A stretch of DNA of 64,000 nt from Styela clava (taxonomy: Eukaryota > Chordata > Ascidiacea > Stolidobranchia > Styelidae), in contig NC_135255.1 of NCBI RefSeq assembly GCF_964204865.1, positions 15,901,135 to 15,965,134 on the forward strand. Direction: 5' to 3'. Positions 60,472 through 64,000 of the stretch are shown here, piece after piece; positions within the stretch are counted from its first letter, which is position 1, and every line of letters begins with the position of its first letter. The position numbers were made by a program, and so were the translations under genes. The notes below the pieces were generated by a model. That model saw nothing but the letters and a program-made list of their open reading frames with translations. It had not been told where the DNA came from and did no database searches.

Positions 60472-60903
60472 TTTTTAGTTTAAGGCCTGATACCGGTACG
60501 TTATATGAATAAGTAAGATAGAGTCTAAATAACACGAATTCAACAATTTATCTTTAACATCCATGAAAAGGAGTAAAATTTGTGATATAATGGCCGAACG
60601 GTTTATTTAACTTGTGACACAAGTTAATTTAGCGCTGTAGATAAAAGATTCGAAAATTGGGTAGCCTACCATGTCCGCCAATGCTGAGCCTCCCGTCTGT
60701 CATCTCCATTAGTTGCAGAATTTACAAGCGAAAGTAAGTCGGTAATAGCAAACACCGCGGAGGACAAACACCGACATCGTGTCCTTGACAATTTTGCATC
60801 ATTGTGACGTCACAGTGTGAAAACTACGCCGCAATGACTTATCAGAATCTACGGTTTGCCTTACCTTGTGACAAGTATGTTAGTCGTTGGACAAGACCTA
60901 TGC

Positions 60904-61780
60904 CAGGGATGGCGAACCTTTTTCAATGAATGGGTCAAAAATTATAATTTTATCGCGGAACAGAAGAGAGTGGGTCACAGATATTTAATTCACGTTTGTA
61001 TCTATAAGAAACTTCTGAAACGAATCTTATAAGCCGGTGTTGGTGTAGTTTTGGGCTTTACTTATGCAGCACTTATATCAGGGACTTTTTATGGCACTCG
61101 GTTTTATGATATTAGAGTACGAAAATAACGCATATGAATTACCAAAAACGTTTGGGATAATGCGTTAAATTATTTTACGGTTCTAGTGTTTGGAGGTAAT
61201 TCCGCTTTGATAGTGTTATAATTTTCGATCAGCTTCCAACCACATTAAGCCACTTTTTCACTGCCCCATTGTTATATCAGATTTCTAGATTTTTATTTCA
61301 AGTCTGAAAGTTTTTGTTTTCACAACGGCATTGTAGGCGAGAAACTAATAAAATGCAAAGTAGCAGCTAGTTCTCGTATAACCCCTAAAACAGTCTGCAG
61401 ATGCACTTCCAAAAAAGTCAGGCGTTGCGAGAAATAAACAGATCAAATTGCATTGAAATGTCATAAACGATGTCATGCCCAATAGATGAATAACGGTACA
61501 CAGCGGTGCATACATGCGTATAAGATTAGGGGTTTTGAAAATCACCATACCGGCCCGAAAATCAACATTTTGAACATGAGCGATCGCAGCCCTCCCTGAC
61601 TGTCCAACGACGGTACATTATAATAGTTTAGTAATTGTTAGATTAATTTAAAGCCGGTTTTATCAATTTTTATCACTGATATGTTAGCATTTTATTTTAT
61701 TCGTGCCTTCGCTTGGCGGGTCACAAATAAAACGCGGTGGGTCACTTTGTGACCCGCGGGTCAGTGGTTCGCCATCCCTG
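60904..61780. mobile_element. 877-bp hAT element
   Basis: CAGGGATGGCGAACC at both ends in inverted orientation; TGGGTCAC/GGGTCACAAA blocks near the ends. Exact flanking duplications ACCTATGC (60896-60903, 61781-61788). No transposase. Confidence 0.96.
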
Positions 61781-61864
61781 ACCTATGCCAATACGGTATC
61801 TATGTCTCCTACAATACCGGTATCGATTATTGTTGTGGTAAATACGGTATAATGGAATTGCTTT

Positions 61865-61955
61865 ATTTATCCCGGGGTCCAGCAATCATCTTGCATATAA
61901 TTATCCCCTGCAGGATTGAGATTCGAACCCACGCAGAGTAATCAGAGGTGCATAT
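61865..61955 (-). repeat. tRNA-SINE with internal deletion
   Basis: The tail TTTATCCCGGGG joins directly to GTCCAGCAATCATCTTGCAT and the head part GATTCGAACCCACGCAGAG. Most of the body seen at 51176-51500 is missing. Confidence 0.65.
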
Positions 61956-62060
61956 TTTTTACATTGTAGTCGAGGTAGTAATTTACAAACTCTCGCGAGA
62001 GTCAGACACAAAACTTAGAATTCATCGGTGTCGGGGGTCGGAATTTTAAACTTTACTAAC

Positions 62061-62209
62061 CAGCTGTCACGTGAATTACCTCACGGCGGCGAGGAGTTCA
62101 GCAATCTTCTCGTACATAACTATCCCACATGGGATACAAACCCACGCAGGGTAATTAGAGGTGCGGTGGCGAGCGTATTCCTGACGCTTAGCACGATGCG
62201 CCGCACCGT
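62061..62209 (-). repeat. tRNA-SINE, head half
   Basis: GCGGTGCGGCGCATCGTGCT (minus strand) through GGGTTTGTATCCC to the GCGGCGAGGAGTTCAGCAAT body block. The tail is missing. Closest to 51176-51500. Confidence 0.75.
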
Positions 62210-62879
62210 CCTGCATCTTTATATTCAAAATCTCAAGCATGATCCACGCCACCAAATGAATTTCAGATATATATCATTATATAAACTATTTTTTGGTGGT
62301 TCATGCAAAATGTAAATGCTTTCGTTGCAAAGGAATTCTTATGTTTTATATCAGCCGTCATATTTGTGTATAATTTTACATAAGACGTTCTCGCCATCAA
62401 GAGCTATGTTAGGGTGTTTTATTGAAGTGAAAAAACACTTGAGTAATCACATGTCTCTTTTTATTATACTCCTCCGAATTATTCATTTAATTTTTGCTAT
62501 GATTTAGTTTAGATTACACTTTGTCGTACAAATTGATGTTAATAATGGTTTCACTCCGACAATAAATATTCTGTTATAATCGTGGCTCACAGCTGAACAT
62601 GTTTTTTTTGTATTAAATGGGATGCACAACTTTAAAAAATGTAATCGAATTAGTCTACTCTACAGAACTTGAAAGCGATAAGTTAGGAATTGGCCTGGTT
62701 TCATTAGTCATGCGTATTCCTTGGATATGACGTCATGCATTGCAATATTTCCCTGGGCGATAATTCATTTATTAAATATTTTTGAACACGATTTTTGCAC
62801 CCCAATGAGATTACATATTTTCAAAATATTCTTTGCATTGAATTTTATTTGAGCCATTTAACATAACAATTTTGATAGG

Positions 62880-63147
62880 AACAAGAGAGCTATGCTCAAA
62901 TATATGGACACGTAGCGCCACCCAATGGCAATAATTTTGATGACGTCATAGCGAAAAAAAAAGTAATAGCCTTCTGGAGAAAAATTTTATCTTCAACCAC
63001 TGAAAATTTCAAAGCAATTGGTCCAGTATTCGAAGAGAAAAGCGACTTTTTAAAAACGTGTCAAAGAACAAGAACAACAACAAGAACAACAAGAACAACA
63101 ACAACATAATATTGAAACGATCGTTATGTCCACTACGTGTCCAAAAA
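62880..63147 (+). repeat. family-B repeat copy 3, full length
   Basis: AACAAGAGAGCTATGCTCAA to CGATCGTTATGTCCACTACG then TGTCC. The near-terminal TGGACACGTAGCG and CCACTACGTGTCCA are partly inverted, hinting at a MITE. An (AAC/AAG)n run lies at 63066-63108. Confidence 0.85.
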
Positions 63148-63359
63148 GTAATTTTATTTATGAATCAAGGTGTGACTGGGAAATGTTAAATGTTTTAATT
63201 CATTTCGGGTAAAGAAATTATTCAGTTTTGGGACTGGCAGCCCGATTTCAACAAATTGCAGGCTTATCAGTTAGTTGGAATTTTTTGTATCTATCACTGT
63301 GGATCTGACCAAATCAAAAAATCGAACCACAGCGGGTAGGTATATACTATAGGGACAGC

Positions 63360-63580
63360 AAGTAATGATACAGGCACTTCGGTACCTGTACGTTCAGACG
63401 TTAGCTGCAGCAGCAGACGGTGTCTATACTTACCGGTACGGTACCGTACTACTCTACGGCCTGACAGCCGTCAAAAGCTGAAAAGTCATTTCCAAGTACA
63501 GAAGTACGGTACTGTACTTGAACTATGATATCTACGGTACCGGTACCGCCGTACCGGTACCGGTACCGTACCAGTAACGT
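63360..63580. repeat. GTACCGGTAC / TACGGTAC-rich patch
   Basis: Four TACCGGTA octamers (63431, 63538, 63552, 63558) and many GGTACC and GTAC steps within about 200 bp. Much of it can pair with itself. Smaller patches of the same kind occur at about 10437-10545 and 15372-15420. Confidence 0.8.
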
Positions 63581-64000
63581 AAGTTACCTACATCTGTGTT
63601 ATCATGTGGAATTCACAACCTCATACTGTTATATGTCACCGCTTTTCCTCGTCCGTCCGACCGTCTTATTGCTCAATTGATCCGAATACCTGAATATTGG
63701 AATAACAAAATAAGCCTTAGATTTCATATTACTGTTCTACATACGGTACCGTTGCCGTACTGCCCTGCATGGAGCTATCTTTCACTATTGGTAGTGTTGA
63801 AGTTTTATTTCTGAGTGCCCAGAGAATACACCGACATAGTTTCCAATTGAGATTCTGAATGTAATATGACCTGTGTCACTTGCTTACTTTACTGTTTTTT
63901 CACTTTCAACAACGAACAAAGTAGTTTTTCCTCATTTTTGAATAACTTCAGATGTTTCTCACAGTGCAGCAGTGTATTCCACATGCTATCTTTGTACCAG

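Overview
The window is animal nuclear DNA, roughly one third G+C by eye. It has intron-bearing genes with GT/AG junctions and a dense load of short DNA transposons and tRNA-derived SINEs. The genes are metazoan: bifunctional PAICS, a KIAA0513 orthologue, an OST-alpha transporter (SLC51A), CIAO2B/MIP18, Rab33 and a LOTUS-domain protein resembling the N-terminus of TDRD7. Gene spacing, intron sizes and repeat style would fit an invertebrate chordate such as an ascidian, but nothing here proves the species.

Layout. 1-5657: 5' half of PAICS on the minus strand, running off the left edge. 5850-9750: repeats, including a hAT element carrying a fossil transposase N-terminus. 9750-10310: a tRNA-headed purine-rich repeat. 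10.6-14.4 kb: a 3.4-kb GGGTCT-ended transposon nested inside another repeat. 15.6-15.9 kb: a small MITE of the same GGGTCT family. 16412-17644: KIAA0513 homologue in one uninterrupted plus-strand ORF. 18-26.5 kb: gene-poor. 26544-32955 (perhaps to 33642): SLC51A-like gene, minus strand, at least seven coding exons, introns full of inverted repeats. 34245-34715: intronless CIAO2B, minus. 34.9-45.6 kb: a mobile-element zone (SINEs, three hAT elements in a row, a 1.3-kb duplication with a minisatellite, a 1.46-kb hAT with internal repeats). 48730-49395: intronless Rab33, minus. 51.2-53.2 kb: SINE and a TA-flanked element. 53474-56488: complete hAT element with transposase broken by one stop. 57112-60471: LOTUS-domain gene, minus, three exons. 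60.9-64 kb: another hAT, SINE pieces and a GTACCGGTAC-rich patch.

The host genes do not form a pathway. They are purine synthesis (PAICS), cytosolic iron-sulphur cluster delivery (CIAO2B), membrane solute transport (SLC51A), vesicle traffic (Rab33), a neuronal-type protein of unclear role (KIAA0513) and a probable germ-granule/RNA factor (LOTUS). What ties the window together is transposition. At least six hAT-like insertions and two GGGTCT elements still show exact or near-exact 8-bp target duplications. Two SLC51A exons are each bracketed by inverted copies of a repeat.

No clearly new biological system was found. The best leads are the exon-bracketing inverted repeats, the strong over-representation of the palindrome TACCGGTA (18 hand-counted copies), a LOTUS protein that seems to lack Tudor domains, and the near-intact hAT element with a single in-frame amber codon.
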